Positions 23,396 through 35,710 of a DNA stretch of 64,000 nt are shown in pieces. Numbering within the stretch: position 1 is the first letter of the stretch; every line of letters starts with the position of its first letter. This DNA comes from Parietaria judaica (lineage: Eukaryota; Streptophyta; Magnoliopsida; Rosales; Urticaceae), in contig OX940864.1 in assembly GCA_954871525.1 (NCBI GenBank), forward strand, positions 4,272,001-4,336,000, in the 5' to 3' direction. The notes below the pieces were generated by a model, which ran no database searches, had not been told where the DNA came from, and saw only the letters and a list, made by a program, of their open reading frames with translations. The position numbers and the translations under genes are program-made.

Positions 23396-25483
23396 TCAAG
23401 GGCGCGGTTTCCCGGCCTCCTGAAGCCGGCGGTCCATGATCTGCGACACGGCCTCGATGAAAGCCCCCTCGCTCGTTCCGGGAAGAACGGCTTCGGAAGC
23501 TTCAAGAACGATCTCCTCCACCACCGATTCCTTCTTCAAGGTTTCCCTGGACATCATGCTTCCGATGGCGAAGGGCGTGAGGCCTCTCTCCACGCCCTTC
23601 TTCAAGAGCATGGTGGAGATTCGAAGTGTTCTTGCACATTCAAGCGGCATTTCCCATCCATGGAGCTTCAGAAGCGCGATGTCTCTTTCGGCATCGAGTG
23701 ATTTTATGTAGTCGACGGTCTCATCAGAGTAGGGTTCTCGGGCTTGTGGCCAGTAAAGCCAGTCAAATGTGCACTCTTCGAACTGGAGAAACAAGTAAAT
23801 ACATCATTAAACCTTTAGATTGAAAGATGATATAGCCCTCAACTATTTACACTAAAATGCATTATCCCCAAACTAACCCCTCAAGTTTTTAAATAAGGCA
23901 ATGTGTAAAGTACCCGAGTTTTTAGTTAAGCCTTCTATGATACCCAGAATCCGGATCCGTTTACAGTCAGAAAAACCAGGTTGTATACCCTATTTCACCC
24001 TTAAAATTAAAGCCTGTAGAAAACTTCGGGGACATAGACGCTAATTACCCTTAACTAAAAGTTTGACATGCAGGGAATGGACATTGATGGTTTTATCAAA
24101 ATTAACAGACAAAGATACTTTAATAAAAATGGTAGGCGGCGAGTAAATTGCAAGGTATGCGTATTAAAAGATTTTACTTACGGTTTCGGGCAAACAGTAA
24201 CCATGATCGATCGGAATCAGCACGGTCTTCCCATCTTTTCCTTTGCTCATTAAAATATTCCCAGCATGCCTATCCGCATTTGCCAATCTTATATCCAAAA
24301 CCGATATCTTGTGAACTTCCTTTACCGGGAAAGCGCCAGGGCCCATATCCTCACAGCTTCCATTGTTCTCCATGAATTTCTGCAGCGAGCCAAGCTTGGG
24401 AGTCAGCTCACCGGGATGATTGAACCCTTCGTGAAGGCACTTGACCAGAAACGTGGGAGGAACGCCGGCGAAGCCTTTCCCATTCTTTGGATGATCCAAA
24501 AGGTAGGCTGCAACTTCTCTGAGAGCTCCTTCTCCGACCCTGGTTCCTTTCTTCAATCCTTCCCCATCTGAAGACAATGGAAGCCCACGAGGATTATTCG
24601 CAGCCATCGGTTCCTCATCCATCGGCTTGAACACGGAAACATACTTTTGCCCGGATGAATCGGCCATGAAATATGCTCCTCCAGTACCTTCCATTGATCT
24701 GACCGGAAACTTCCCTCTCTTGAGCCCGTCAAGTGTAGAGCTAATCATGTCTTGAATCGCCACAGGTAACTTGATCTTGGGGTTGATAATAACAGGCTCC
24801 AAAGGCTCCCTTTTCAAAGAATTTTTCTGTACGACTTTCCCATCAACTTCATACTCTCTCTTGAACTTCTTCCCACTCCCGGGCGACACAATCGACAGTT
24901 CAAAATTCTTATCGACGGGGCGCGTTCGGACTTTGGCAGACTTCCTTATCAGCAAATGCACAACAGCATCGTCGTGTTTGCATATGTCGTCGATGAGCCT
25001 CTGATCATCGAGCGCTTCCCCGTTACAAACGACCTCCTGCTCCTCCAGATCGAGAAACTCCTTCCCCTTCTTGGCGATCTTCTGCTTCACAAATCGAACA
25101 TCCCTACCGCGCTCCACATTGAAATCAAACTCTTTTCCGCAAGAAGTCCTGACCTTGATGGCTTGAAGATCCGAAAGCCGAATGACCAAATGCAAAACGT
25201 TCCCATCCGCGACCCCATAGTCACAAAGCAACGAGTTGCGTCGAGCTAGTTCCCGGCCACCGGAGACCAACTTCTGATTCCTCACAACAAACCCCCTGTA
25301 GCTCTGAATCCTAAGCTTCACCAATTCAATGGAATCCGACTTCAGAACGCTCATCGGAATGACCGATCCCCCAACAGAGAGATAGATCAAAATCGATTCG
25401 TCCAAACACAAACCGGACATATTCGGGAACGTCCCAGGCTCGATGCAAATCGGAAGAAGAGCAGCAATACCAGCCGACGACAT
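23396..25483 (-). CDS. PI4KG4: Phosphatidylinositol 4-kinase gamma (ubiquitin-like domain kinase)
   Basis: Two exons, 24182-25483 and 23396-23782, with a GT-AG intron of 399 bp and phase 0, giving 562 residues. The start is MSSAGIAALLPICIEPG; the frame is open slightly upstream but without an ATG. Two ubiquitin-like domains occupy about residues 31-105 and 108-182. The PI3/PI4-kinase fold runs from about 240 to 530: ATP-binding Lys in VFKPMDEEP (K286), catalytic loop ANADRHAGNIL (D404), and IDHGYCLPE as the DFG equivalent (D426). Exon 2 begins FEECTFDWLYWPQA. Plant gamma PI4-kinases with two such domains (gamma 3 and 4) act mainly as protein kinases that bind proteasome and stress-response partners. 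All key residues are intact. The choice of gamma 4 over gamma 3 rests on overall likeness and on synteny recalled from memory. Confidence 0.9.
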
Positions 25484-26816
25484 TTTCGCACACGATTGGA
25501 ATGTAATCAAATAGCTTTACAAATAATTCACAGCCTAAGAACCCTAAAAACCAGAACCGAATATCACAACACCGCCATTTTTGAGCTAAAAAATTGACCA
25601 CCTGATCGATTACCAGATGACCAATTCAAAACCCCCAAATGGGAGTCGAACACAACCTATACACCCCAAAATTCACAATCCAAGAACCCTAGAAACCAAA
25701 TGCATACACCCAAACACGCAAACGCAATCTCACACCGCTATAAATTCATCTCCACGAAACCAACCGAACACCAATCCCCAAATTTTCAGCAGAAAATGAA
25801 ATCGAAAAGAACGACGATCACCGAATCGCAGCACGAATCCACGGGACAGAGATGATCTCACCAAGCAAGGAACAGGCAAGAACGAAACTTGATCGATTCG
25901 AACCTCAATTTCACTGAGAATTTCGATTTTGTTGTTCGTTCTTGATCGGAAGATGAGAGAGAGAGAATGAGCGTGGATATTTCGACCTAATAACGCGTTT
26001 CGGACCTTACGACTTTTGACGAAACTATTTGCAAAACAGCCCCAAACTTTTACTAGTATGGCAAAGGCGCCACGGTAACGAAGATTAGTTTCGTCAACGC
26101 CCCTCCGAAAATCACGACGATCGTGTTCTTTAAAGGAATATGCTTTTATTAAACTTGGGGAATAAGTTTTTGTGTCAATTTTTGTTTTTAACAAAAATAG
26201 AAATCGAGAACAGAAATTTTGTTTACTATTATTATGGAGTTTTGAATGTCAATTTGATAGTTAAATTGTTAGCTGTTTCGTAAGTATTAAAATAGAAAAA
26301 AAAAATTATGAGGCATAATGACGTCATAAATCTTTGTTTGTTAATACATTTTAGAATTTATTGTATTTATTTTTTTGGAGGTGGAAACAAAATATCTAAT
26401 TGTATTGATGTTAATGTGATAAATAAATTTGTATAAACAAAAAAGTTTAATGGATAAATAACGATATAAAAAATATTAAAAACTAATAGTAGAAAAATAA
26501 AAACTACTTAATTGGAAGACCATATAATAAAATATTAAGATTATATTTTTAATTTTTTTTTTAAAGAATACTCCTCTTTTGATGGAAAAAATAGTAATCA
26601 ACTACACTAGTTCGAGTGGTGTGTTGCACTTATTTATTAAAAAAATTTAAAAAAACTACTCAATCAGTGCGTTAAAATAGGCATTTAATTTAAAAATTGT
26701 ATAAAATAAATATTTCGTTAACAAATTTTTTTATTATAGGATTAACATTAGGATTCAGGAGTAATTTGAGTATTGACATTAATAAATTTTGCTACGCCAT
26801 AGTATAGCTACTTTTA
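25484..26816. other. 5' leader/promoter of the PI4-kinase gene and AT-rich intergenic DNA
   Basis: About 500 bp upstream of the start codon is less AT-rich, with CT-rich tracts (GAGAGAGAGA on the minus strand near 25955). It probably holds the 5' UTR, perhaps with an intron. Beyond 26150 the DNA is AT-rich with no recognised feature. Confidence 0.45.
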
Positions 26817-27280
26817 AAAACATGAAGGGTATCAATGAAATTCTTTAGAAAGGAATCCACTTTCAAGGTTCAATGGTCTGTTTTCTCCTCTCTTTTTTTT
26901 CTTAAAAAAATCAACTGTATAAATTTATTTTTTTCATCATTAAATATATAAATATTAAAACGGTCATATGACTCATGTCATTGTCAATGTCACATAATGC
27001 CTTCGTGTCCCGCCAATCAGAGTAAGCAACGTGTAATTTGGGCAATAAAGCTATTATTCAAAACATGAAGGGTATCAGTGTAAATCTTTAGAAAGGAAGT
27101 CCCTTTCAAGGTGCAAATTAAATAATGATGTCTGACCAAATTAATTAATCTCTTTTGTTTCGATCTCTTTCAAGAGATAAATAATAAAACGGTCATGACT
27201 CATAGCTTGCGTGTTATGACCAATGTGATATCGCCACGTGTGATTTGGGACATTGTATTGGTAGCCACGTCCCTTTAATT
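26817..27280 (+). repeat. Diverged tandem duplication, period about 243 bp
   Basis: AAAACATGAAGGGTATCA at 26817 recurs at 27060. Each copy is followed by TCTTTAGAAAGGAA, TTTCAAGGT, then AAACGGTCAT, then an AACGTGTAATTTGGG or CACGTGTGATTTGGG stretch. The copies have drifted by substitutions and gaps. No function is known. Confidence 0.65.
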
Positions 27281-28353
27281 TATTTAAATTTAAATATTAA
27301 TATATTTGGAACCTCGAACAAAAAAAACGCGACTTTTTACCTGTGCGCTCTAGCCCACTAGTCCACTACGTTGAATAAAAAGTGGGAGTTGTTTTTTAAA
27401 AATAGTCCTTTAACTCTTATGGATCTATCCTTTAATCCATTAACTTCTAATATAAGTTAAAATAGTCTCTGAACTCTTGTTTTGTGACAGAAAAGCCATT
27501 CCCTTTATAACTTTATTGTTTGGAGTTGGACACGCTGGCAAGGTTAATGATTGTTTGCATTCTAATACGCTAGAATCATAATTAAAGAATCATAGAAAAA
27601 ATCTCAATACTTATTGCAATTTTTTTATTTAATTCTTAAATAATAAGAAGTTATGGTAAAAATTCGCCTCTCCAATCACGAGACAACAAGTATTAATCTC
27701 GTTTTTGTATTTGCCATTTGAAATTCGTCGGTTTCTTTTTTAATAGCTTTGATTCGTCGTAAATGAAAATATCTTAAAGCGGTAATTTTTTGTCAGTAAA
27801 ATATCTTAAAATTTTAATTGTCATAATTATAGCGCAAATTCCTAATTCTATTACCATTCTTCATTAAGTTTCTTTTAGAACAATGTATGTCTAGCAACCA
27901 TGATTTCATGCTAGACTTTAAAAAACCGAACCGACTTTCACCTTAACGAATACTCATTGTCGTTATTATCCCCAAAATAAATTGGCCGGATTTCGGTAAC
28001 TTATTGTATTGAAATCCCCCACTTCCACCACTTGTGGACGTGGTGGAATCCGGATTCACCGCACGTGGATTCCTCTAGAATTGTTACGGGTACCTGTATC
28101 CGCAACATCACAAAAGGAATCGAGCTGAGTCAAACAATTTCATAAATGTTCAAAGAAGATCAGGATTCTGTAAAGGACTATACATGGAATTATAGCTTTC
28201 CTAAGTGCATTGAAGAAGCAATGCCCTAATCAGTTTCTTAGAACACAATCTTCACTTTGAACGCTCTCATGTCATTGAAGAGTAGGTACAAAACAATAAG
28301 GCCATTCATAGCCTAAGGAATTACTACCAAAATCGCGCGCCAACGGGAGAAAT
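27281..28353. other. Intergenic
   Basis: No gene, RNA or transposon end recognised. The last part should be the 3' UTR of the DUF212 gene. Confidence 0.4.
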
Positions 28354-29263
28354 TCAGGTTGCAGCTAAGCAACCGTTGCAACAGACGCAAGCCACAGCGA
28401 TGCCGAGGAGCGCTCCAGCCAGGACCTGTGACGGGGTGTGCCCGAGGAGCTCCTTTAGTTTCCGCTTGCTGATCGGGTGCCCTTGAAACAGGTCCTCGAC
28501 GATCATGTTCAGAACCTGAAACCGCAGAGATTAGAGATCTTTACAAGAATTTTTTCGATCCAATTCATAGACCCCGCCACGTTTTGAGCCAATCAGTGGT
28601 GTAGTAGGAGCTGAATGATTTTTCATCCTATATTTATTCTTTGATCATGTTTTAATCAAGGAAATCAAGGAAAGTTAAGGAAGTTTTCATTACGGTTTTA
28701 TGTCATACGGGCTAGGTTTTCATTACGGTTGATTTGTCTTTGTATCCTCAAACGCCATTATGAGAGAGAACCCGTCGTAGCTCTCAAAGGATTATTCGCC
28801 ATTTTTTACTCTTCCTAGAAGTATGAATCGAAAGGAAATCACCTCAGCTTGCATACTAAAATGTCGGTGAACCCCAACGGTGAAAATGCCGGTCGTACAC
28901 GGAGCTACGAGTAATATATATTATATAGTACTCATTTTCTTTCACTAAAGATCATTCTGATTGCAACATTTTATCGTCTTTGGGATTTTTTTGGAAACTA
29001 AGGAGAAAAAGATAGGTTTTTCTCAAAAAATTACGTATCCGTCTCCTTAGAGATTTCTCGGCCCCCGTCATAATCGTATCCTAATTCCGCCACTGACGCC
29101 CGTAAACTCCAATGGCTACGAGGCTAGAACGAACAAATCTTCCTTACAATAGCAATGATGCTGAAAACATTCTACTCACGACAAGTTTTCTAAAACGAGT
29201 ATCACCATTTTCATATACCCTTTTAGCCCTTGCAATTCCCTTCAAAAAAATATATAAAAAGAC

Positions 29264-29300
<37 letters not shown>

Positions 29301-30210
29301 GGTGGCAAAAGTAATCAAACTCTTTGAAATTAGTGCGGCGTAGTTCAAAGCTTTCAATTGCACGGACTAAGTTCCCGACGACACGGAATTTGCTTCCTCC
29401 GACATTTTGGTCATGGCATCAATCACTTATATAGAATACAACTGTTGAACTAAAAGATGTTAGAAATCGAACGTACGCTCGCTGTTGTAACGGAAACGTT
29501 GGAGAAAGCAAATTTCGTGTCTTTGCGAGTTTAGTTCGCGCTTCGGCAACACCGCAGTCATTTCAGTGAATTTGAGTACTTTTACCGTCATTATCACATT
29601 ATATGTATGTATATATTTGTCATACCTCAGCCTGCATACCGGCGTGGCGTCTGACCCCGATGGCGTCGTACATGACGATGAGGCTGAAGCCCAGGCAGAC
29701 GGGGAAGAGCGAGTCCGCGACGCCGTGGCAGAGCGCCACCGAGGCCGAGAGCGCCGTGCACAGCGCCGAGTGCGACGACGGCATCCCCCCCGACGCGAAC
29801 ATCAGCCGCGGGTCCCACTTCCTCTCCACGAAGAACCCGATCGCCACCTTCGCCGACTGCGCCGCCAGCCACGCCGCCAGCCCCGACACGAACGCCGGGT
29901 TCGCCGCCAGCTGCGCCACCACCGGGCTCACCTTCGCGCGCGCCGCCGTCGCCGTCACGCTCAGCAGCGCCACTCCCAGCCCGCCCTGCCGCAGGTACAC
30001 CTCGCCGCCGCCGCCGCCGCTCGGCCACAGCCATCGCCTCAGCGTCTGCGCGATCCGCGACCGGGGGCTTTTTGGGTATTCGGCGTCGCCGTCGCCCGGC
30101 GCCGGAGAGGGCTCGGGGAGGCTCCGGGCGATGAAAGGGGGTCGTTTGAAGGAGGGTTTGCGAGGGAAGAGAGCGATGGGTCGTGTGAGAGTGAGGGTTA
30201 TGGAGTCCAT
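28354..30210 (-). CDS. DUF212 protein (acid phosphatase/vanadium haloperoxidase-related), probably plastid
   Basis: Two exons, 29626-30210 and 28354-28515, with a GT-AG intron of 1110 bp and phase 0, giving 248 residues. The N-terminus is rich in Ser, Pro and Arg with few acidic residues (MDSITLTLTRPIALFPRKPS), as in chloroplast transit peptides. The DUF212 domain covers about 75-248: KWDPRLMFASGGMPSSHSA (phosphatase-like signature, 141-149), YDAIGVRRHAGMQAE at the end of exon 1, then VLNMIVEDLFQG and LKELLGHTPSQVLAGALLG. Several hydrophobic segments suggest a membrane protein. The biochemical role of the plant family is poorly known. Exon 1 is strikingly GC-rich compared with everything around it. 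It resembles At3g61770 as I remember it. Confidence 0.85.
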
Positions 30211-30738
30211 AAAGCTTGGACCGAAGCTTTAGTGATAGTCTTCGGGGTTTCTGGTCAGCATTTCAGAGAAAGATTTTTGCAACAGAGAAGAAGAGAGATT
30301 TTGGTGTTGCCATTTGCTTACTTACTGGGTTGGGTATTAAGAAATTGCCATTGGGGCAACGAATATGCTAGAACCATACACTTTTGATATTTGTGGTTCT
30401 TGTGGGTTTCATTTTAGTAGATTCTATTATTAGGGCTATTTTTTTTTATTTTTTTTGGTACCTCTTGAAAATTGAAATATTTTGTGATCTAAAATGAGTC
30501 ATTGTTGGTAATTAAGACAAGTACTTCTCCGATCATTTGCTCATAAATGTCTATAATATGCTTCGGTATACATTTGTGTAGAGTCCCAACTGATTGATTT
30601 CGTTGACATTGTTCTTACTTCTTACAAGCTAAGACGTATCTTTTTTTCTTGATAAAAATAAGACTTGTTTAAGTCTTACATAAAAATAAGTAAAATAAAA
30701 CGCCTAAGACTCAACATAAACACGACATAAAACACAAA
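30211..30738. other. Upstream region of the DUF212 gene
   Basis: Promoter side of the minus-strand gene, ending at the left edge of the large inverted repeat. Contains an AAGACTT-GTTT-AAGTCTT mini-palindrome near 30660. Confidence 0.4.
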
Positions 30739-31067
30739 TTATGTTCTAAGATTTAATTAGGTCGGGCTCGATTCGGCCCATTAAGTTGTAATTCTTACTC
30801 TTAGCTGATGAGAAAGAGAGCCAATAAACATTCAAAAATGTAGTCTCTTTAAAATTGAGTTTGTGAGTGTTTGGCCAAAATTCGCGATATTCTCATATTC
30901 GAATTCGTCGATTTTGGTTCATAATAATCGGGTAATATTGTCAGTATATTCTTAAAAGACCGGTGGAGGTTCTCATAGGCAATAAATTTTTATTTCGTAA
31001 GTACCCAAGTCAATCCGTTACGTTACGTGTGCATCCGTTAAGCATAATGTGGAGGACTCGTATGTTC

Positions 31068-31743
31068 TAGGGGTGTACAAAAAAGACCCTTAACCGAATC
31101 TAAAACCGATAACATTAATTTACCGATTTTTTCACTACCGAAAATTTATGCTTTTTTGAAATACAAAAAATTGCGGTTTAAACCGCTACCGCTTTTTTGC
31201 TAAATGGTAGCGGTTATGGTTTTCACGGTAAAAACCGCTACCGATTACCGATTAACCCGATAATAAATTTGTATGTTTTATACATTTAAAAATAGATAAA
31301 TGTACGACATTTAGCATTTAAGATCTATATAACAATGTTTTGACATGGATTTTCTTATTCATTGATTCATTCAATCTTATTTTATTTGAACAGTTTTTGT
31401 TGTTATTGCAATTATTTTTTTCCACTTGAATAAGAATGAATAAAGGCCGTAAGAGTAATGACTCCATTTGAATTATTTCATCAATTAGTTTTTTTTTTAT
31501 ATACTTTAGATTATGTAGTATTAATTTGATTTTTCAAATATACGATGATTTTATTGCGTTTTGTAATAATGCGGTTAAAACCGAAGTTTAACCGAATTTA
31601 AAACCGATATACCGGTAATTGGTAAAATTGATTTTAAACTTAAATAGCGCGGCTTTCGGTTCTAAAATTGAAAAAACCAAAAATGCGGTAATCTGTATAA
31701 ATAGGTATGAAAACCGAACCGAAGACTCGTTTGTTCACCCCTA
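31068..31743. mobile_element. Non-autonomous hAT element, present in one palindrome arm only
   Basis: Ends are TAGGGGTGTACAAA and TTTGTTCACCCCTA, forming terminal inverted repeats. It is flanked by GTATGTTC at 31060-31067 and 31744-31751, a perfect 8-bp target duplication. The interior is rich in AAACCG(C/A)TACCG repeats typical of such elements. The matching place in the other arm has a single GTATGTTC. It encodes nothing recognisable. Confidence 0.9.
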
Positions 31744-32400
31744 GTATGTTCCCATGTGGCAATTGACAATTTTGCACTATTAACTAACTTTTAGGTATTT
31801 ATATCGCTAATATTCTTTTATCTTTTAATGTCCTCTTTGATCATGAAGTTAATCTCGAACAAGTAAAAAAAAAATTATATAAAAAAAAAAGAGAATATCT
31901 AAGTTATGAATAACACTTGCTCTGAAATTATTGTCAAGCACATATAATCGGATTTATGAAAAATATTGAAGATGGAAGTCCCATAAATCGAGAGAAAAAT
32001 TACAAGCTAAACTAAAAAAAAAAAATTGGTATAATTAATGCGGTAAAAAAGTGACAACACAAACGGTAATCGGTACTTAATGACGTTTTTAACCTCGAAT
32101 TTTACCACTTCATATAATAAGTTTAAATAGAAGATTTTCTATTTATATATTTGGGACAGTACAATTTGATGGAGATTTTATATACTTTTACTTCTAATTT
32201 CTAGAGTGTATGTAGGTATGTTTATTTCTAATTTGATACTTGGCTGTCACATTTTTGCTTTAAGCTACTAAATCTATCGATCCTCGTATCTTTGAGGTTA
32301 TCTTGTGCACCAGACAATGTTTACTTCCATAATTTCATACAAATTCTGTTTCCCAATGTTTATATATATGTATAAACTACTAATCTTCTGACTAATTCAT

Positions 32401-34509
32401 TCACCATTGATTCGGGAACGCTTCTCTGTAACTCGCATCCTCGCTCGAAGTCAGCTGCATCACCGTCGCTTCCCCGGCGCTCCGTTTCAACAGCCTCTTG
32501 GATATCCTGTTCTTAGAGGTAACCTTCTTCCTCAGCATCGATGCGAGTTTCTGCTTCTCGCTTTTAAGCGAGTATTTGCTTCTGGCATTATCAACTTCGA
32601 TGTCTTCGCCGATATTTGCAGATCTCGAAGTGGAAGCCATAGCTGCGTCGCGCAGAACCGACGCATTGTGTTCCCGTACTTCTGCAAGCTTTGCCTTCTT
32701 CAGTGCCCGTTTATCGAGATGCGCCTTTTCTGCCGCCATTTTATCTCTCGCACGAACGTTCTTCACTGCTTGTTTTGCTAACTTCTCGACCAAATCGATA
32801 CCGGAATCAGAAGTCGTCGCATCTTGTGGGGGCTCGTCTCCTTCAGAGGCGGTATTCTCGGTTTGGAGATTTTGGTCAATAGGCTTTCCTTCACAATCTC
32901 GAGGTATGATCGGTCCATGAAATGGGCAAACTTTCAAATCTCGTCTCGAACAGAGCCCGCCTTTCCTTAAAGGGGCACGGCACGGTTGGAATTCGACCTC
33001 ATCTTCTCTATAAACACTCGCTTGCACGTTTAACTCTGCAATTTTCTCGGCCGGAATCACTGCATCGTAATCGACCCTTCCCCAGTGGCCGTCAAGCTCT
33101 AATCCCCGGTGATTGGCTAAAACATCCCTCTTCGAACCCCAGTCATCCAAATGCGGGCCCCAATCCACCATTGGAGCTTCAGCCAAAAGCTTGCCCTTCA
33201 AAGAGTTTGCTTGGCGACCAAGCAATTTCTTATCAGCCGTCTTGTTGCCTATGGATGTTGAAACCGTGTCGTTTTTGCTTCGGGACGTCGATGCTACGGT
33301 GACATCTTTAATCTCCTTGACATGAGCGGTGAAGCTCTTATTCTCGATGGACCCTATTTTCCCCTCTTCCCAGAAATCTTCTTCTTCGTCGTTATTCCCG
33401 TTACTTTGAAGAGCCAGACCCGCCTCCTCGCACTCCTTCTTCACCGATTGAAGATGGTTTTTTATATTGATCAACTCCTTCAAAGCGGAATCTCGGAACT
33501 TGTTGTCTGTCACCTCAACCCTGACAAGTACCGAGATCCATTCTTGGGCCGAGACCAAATGTTTTGTCACCACAAGCTTATACAACTCCCTCAAAGTATC
33601 AAAAACCACTTTATTCTCGTTGTTCTCGTGCACCTTTTCTCCTTCTTCCAATGCACTGACACGAATCTGACGCAGCTCCGAGCAACGGATCTCCAGAAAA
33701 TCCTCCTCGTCGAACGAACCCAACAATGCTCGTTCCTCTCCGCTCCGAGCGATTTCCAAACACTCCTCAATCTCCCTAACCGTGGATTCTATCTCTTCCT
33801 TGATCGACGGAAATATTTGCTTAAAACTATCGTACTTGCTAAGCATAATCTCTCTCGACCTCCTTTCCCGGTCCTCCCTCTCCTGCTGAATCCGAGCGGC
33901 GTTGGCTTGAAGATTCGGGAACTGAAACCTAAGAGTGTTCTTGAGGTAATCAAACCCCAATCTAAGCTGCCTGTGACGAATCCCAAACGAGCCGTTCCAC
34001 TTCTCCAAAAACTCAATCGCCTTCGAACGCAGAAGCGTCGCGATCGACGGAGGAGCCGGGAGCGGCTGATTCTTCCTAAAACCGACACTCAGAGCCAACA
34101 GCATGTCCATATTCTCAACGACGAGGCTTCTAAACAGCTTGGACCGCATGAACAGCTGGTCAATTATCAACAGAGTAAGATACCTAATCTGCAAAAATTC
34201 GATCACTCCATGTTTAGGTTACGCGAAATCAAAGCACCAATTCCAACGAGAAAAATCCCCAAATTTCACACAAACAATCCCAATTACCAGAAAGCAATCC
34301 CAGAACCTAGAAAGACATACCTGAGCGTGGTCGCGCTTCATGAGGTGGAAGAGAGTGTGAAGGGCGAGTCGGAGCTCGGAATCGGAGTATCTGACGAGGA
34401 ACTTGATGGCCTTGAGGAGCCTGGGATCGACCTCCGACAGGGTGGAGGCGGTGGCTCTCTCGATCAGAGCCCCGACCTTCAAGCGCTTGGCTTCTCTCTC
34501 GTCCTCCAT
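32401..34509 (-). CDS. UVSSA: UVSSA homologue (UV-stimulated scaffold protein A), left copy
   Basis: Exons 34321-34509 and 32401-34188, with a GT-AG intron of 132 bp, giving 658 residues. The start is MEDEREAKRLKVGALIERAT. Residues 1-150 form the helical VHS/ENTH-like domain; a coiled, charged middle follows (about 165-250); DUF2043 lies at about 405-500 with the block VDWGPHLDDWGSKRDV and the zinc-binding set C466, C476, C484, H487 (CRAP ... GLC ... VCPFHGPIIPRDC). UVSSA joins stalled RNA polymerase II with CSB/CSA and brings in TFIIH for transcription-coupled DNA repair in the nucleus. The coding sequence is intact and appears identical, intron included, to the copy at 42044-44152. A hAT element begins only about 60 bp upstream of the ATG, so the original promoter is displaced or replaced. 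Confidence 0.9.
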
Positions 34510-35029
34510 TGACGATCTCTCTCTCTCTCTCAGAGGTGATGAGTCGGTTGGTTGGGGCTCGCGATGCGCAGAGCCCATTCGCGACGAGGCGCGACTTTTG
34601 CTGGGAATCGCGACGCGTCGCGATTTTGTGGCAAAAGTCGCGATTTGTCGCGACGTGTGGCGAAAGTCGCGACCCTCGGATGGGGATCCGCGTGAAGCCC
34701 ATCAACGGCTCAGATTTGTGATCCGCGTGATTTTGTCTTTTTGTGGCATAAATAACACACTTTTTATCCGAATTTTATTACCCAACCACAATTATTACCC
34801 ACTTTACTCGAATTTCAACCCTAAAATTTCAAATTTCAAAAAAATTTCACCCACTATCTCCTCACAATTATTCACCCACTTCACCCACCATAATAATTAT
34901 TCAACCACTCCACTCTCTCCTCAAACCCTATAAATATCACACATTCCTCCCTCATTTCCTCACCAACAATCTTCCATCTCTCTTTCAAATTCTCTCAATT
35001 TTCTCCCTCTAAAGCTCTCAAGTTCCATT

Positions 35030-35554
35030 ATGTCTCGAAGAAGCGGCGGTAGTTCCGGGGGTCGAAGGACGGCTAGGAATTTGCAACCCCAATTTCAACT
35101 AGGGGGAACATCGCAGCCTACGCCCGACGACTACATTCCCGTTATGCTACCCGATGAAATATTTCCCTCCCCGCCCAATCCAAATTATCCCGATGATACA
35201 GTACGGTCTCTAAGACCTAGTCTAGTCCGGGCGGTGGCCATGCACCACGCCAATCCCGAACGTGTGTCCCGAGAATTGGTCGACGCGGTAGCTCAATCTA
35301 GGGGAAATAACGATCCTTTTTTCAATCTCATGTTTCAACAACACGACCAAGACGAAACTCAACGTCCCGAAGATGCCGATCCCGACGAAACTCAACGTCC
35401 CGAAGATACCGAGGACGACTTTCAAACGCCACCCTCGGTCCATGGTTCAAATGTTGGGGTTTACAACCGCGGTTCTCCTCTACCTTCCAATCAAGATAGC
35501 GGTGAAGCCTCCGTTGCCCGTCCTCGACGACATCGACGTCCTTCAACCGGGTAA
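35030..35554 (+). CDS. hAT-associated N-terminal open frame (174 residues), left copy
   Basis: Begins MSRRSGGSSGGRRTARNLQ after the TATA box of the hAT element and ends at TAA. Composition is Pro/Gln/Asp-rich with two QRPED repeats; no known domain is recognised. It may be the first exon of the transposase gene, because a GTAATA donor-like site lies at the stop, followed by a 0.9-kb intron-like stretch. However, the phase does not join cleanly to the BED part, so I leave it separate. The right-arm copy (40991-41515) differs by four residues (R/C, Q/H, T/A, P/A). Confidence 0.55.
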   Translation: MSRRSGGSSGGRRTARNLQPQFQLGGTSQPTPDDYIPVMLPDEIFPSPPNPNYPDDTVRSLRPSLVRAVAMHHANPERVSRELVDAVAQSRGNNDPFFNLMFQQHDQDETQRPEDADPDETQRPEDTEDDFQTPPSVHGSNVGVYNRGSPLPSNQDSGEASVARPRRHRRPSTG

Positions 35555-35710
35555 TAACCTTTAGTCATTTCTCTATGTATAGCTATTAGTCATTTTTCTA
35601 TTTTATTAATTGATAATATTTAATAATTAATAAGTTAGTACTTAGTAATAAATAATAATTAATAATCAATAATTAAATATTAATAATTAATAATCAATAA
35701 CGAATTTCTT

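Noticed and set aside
27340..27550. Possible MITE with CTTTAACTCTTATGG / CTGAACTCTTGTTTTG phrases
   Set aside because: Phrases recur only loosely; no inverted ends or target duplication could be defined.
29566..30387. 273-residue Arg-rich open frame, and overlapping frames of 209 and 135 residues
   Set aside because: Shadows of the GC-rich DUF212 exon; low-complexity Arg/Ala composition is what off-frame GC-rich codons give.
33322..34512. 396-residue open frame on the plus strand opposite UVSSA (and its mirror at 42041-43231)
   Set aside because: It is the antisense shadow of the UVSSA coding exons and intron; no domain or family resemblance.
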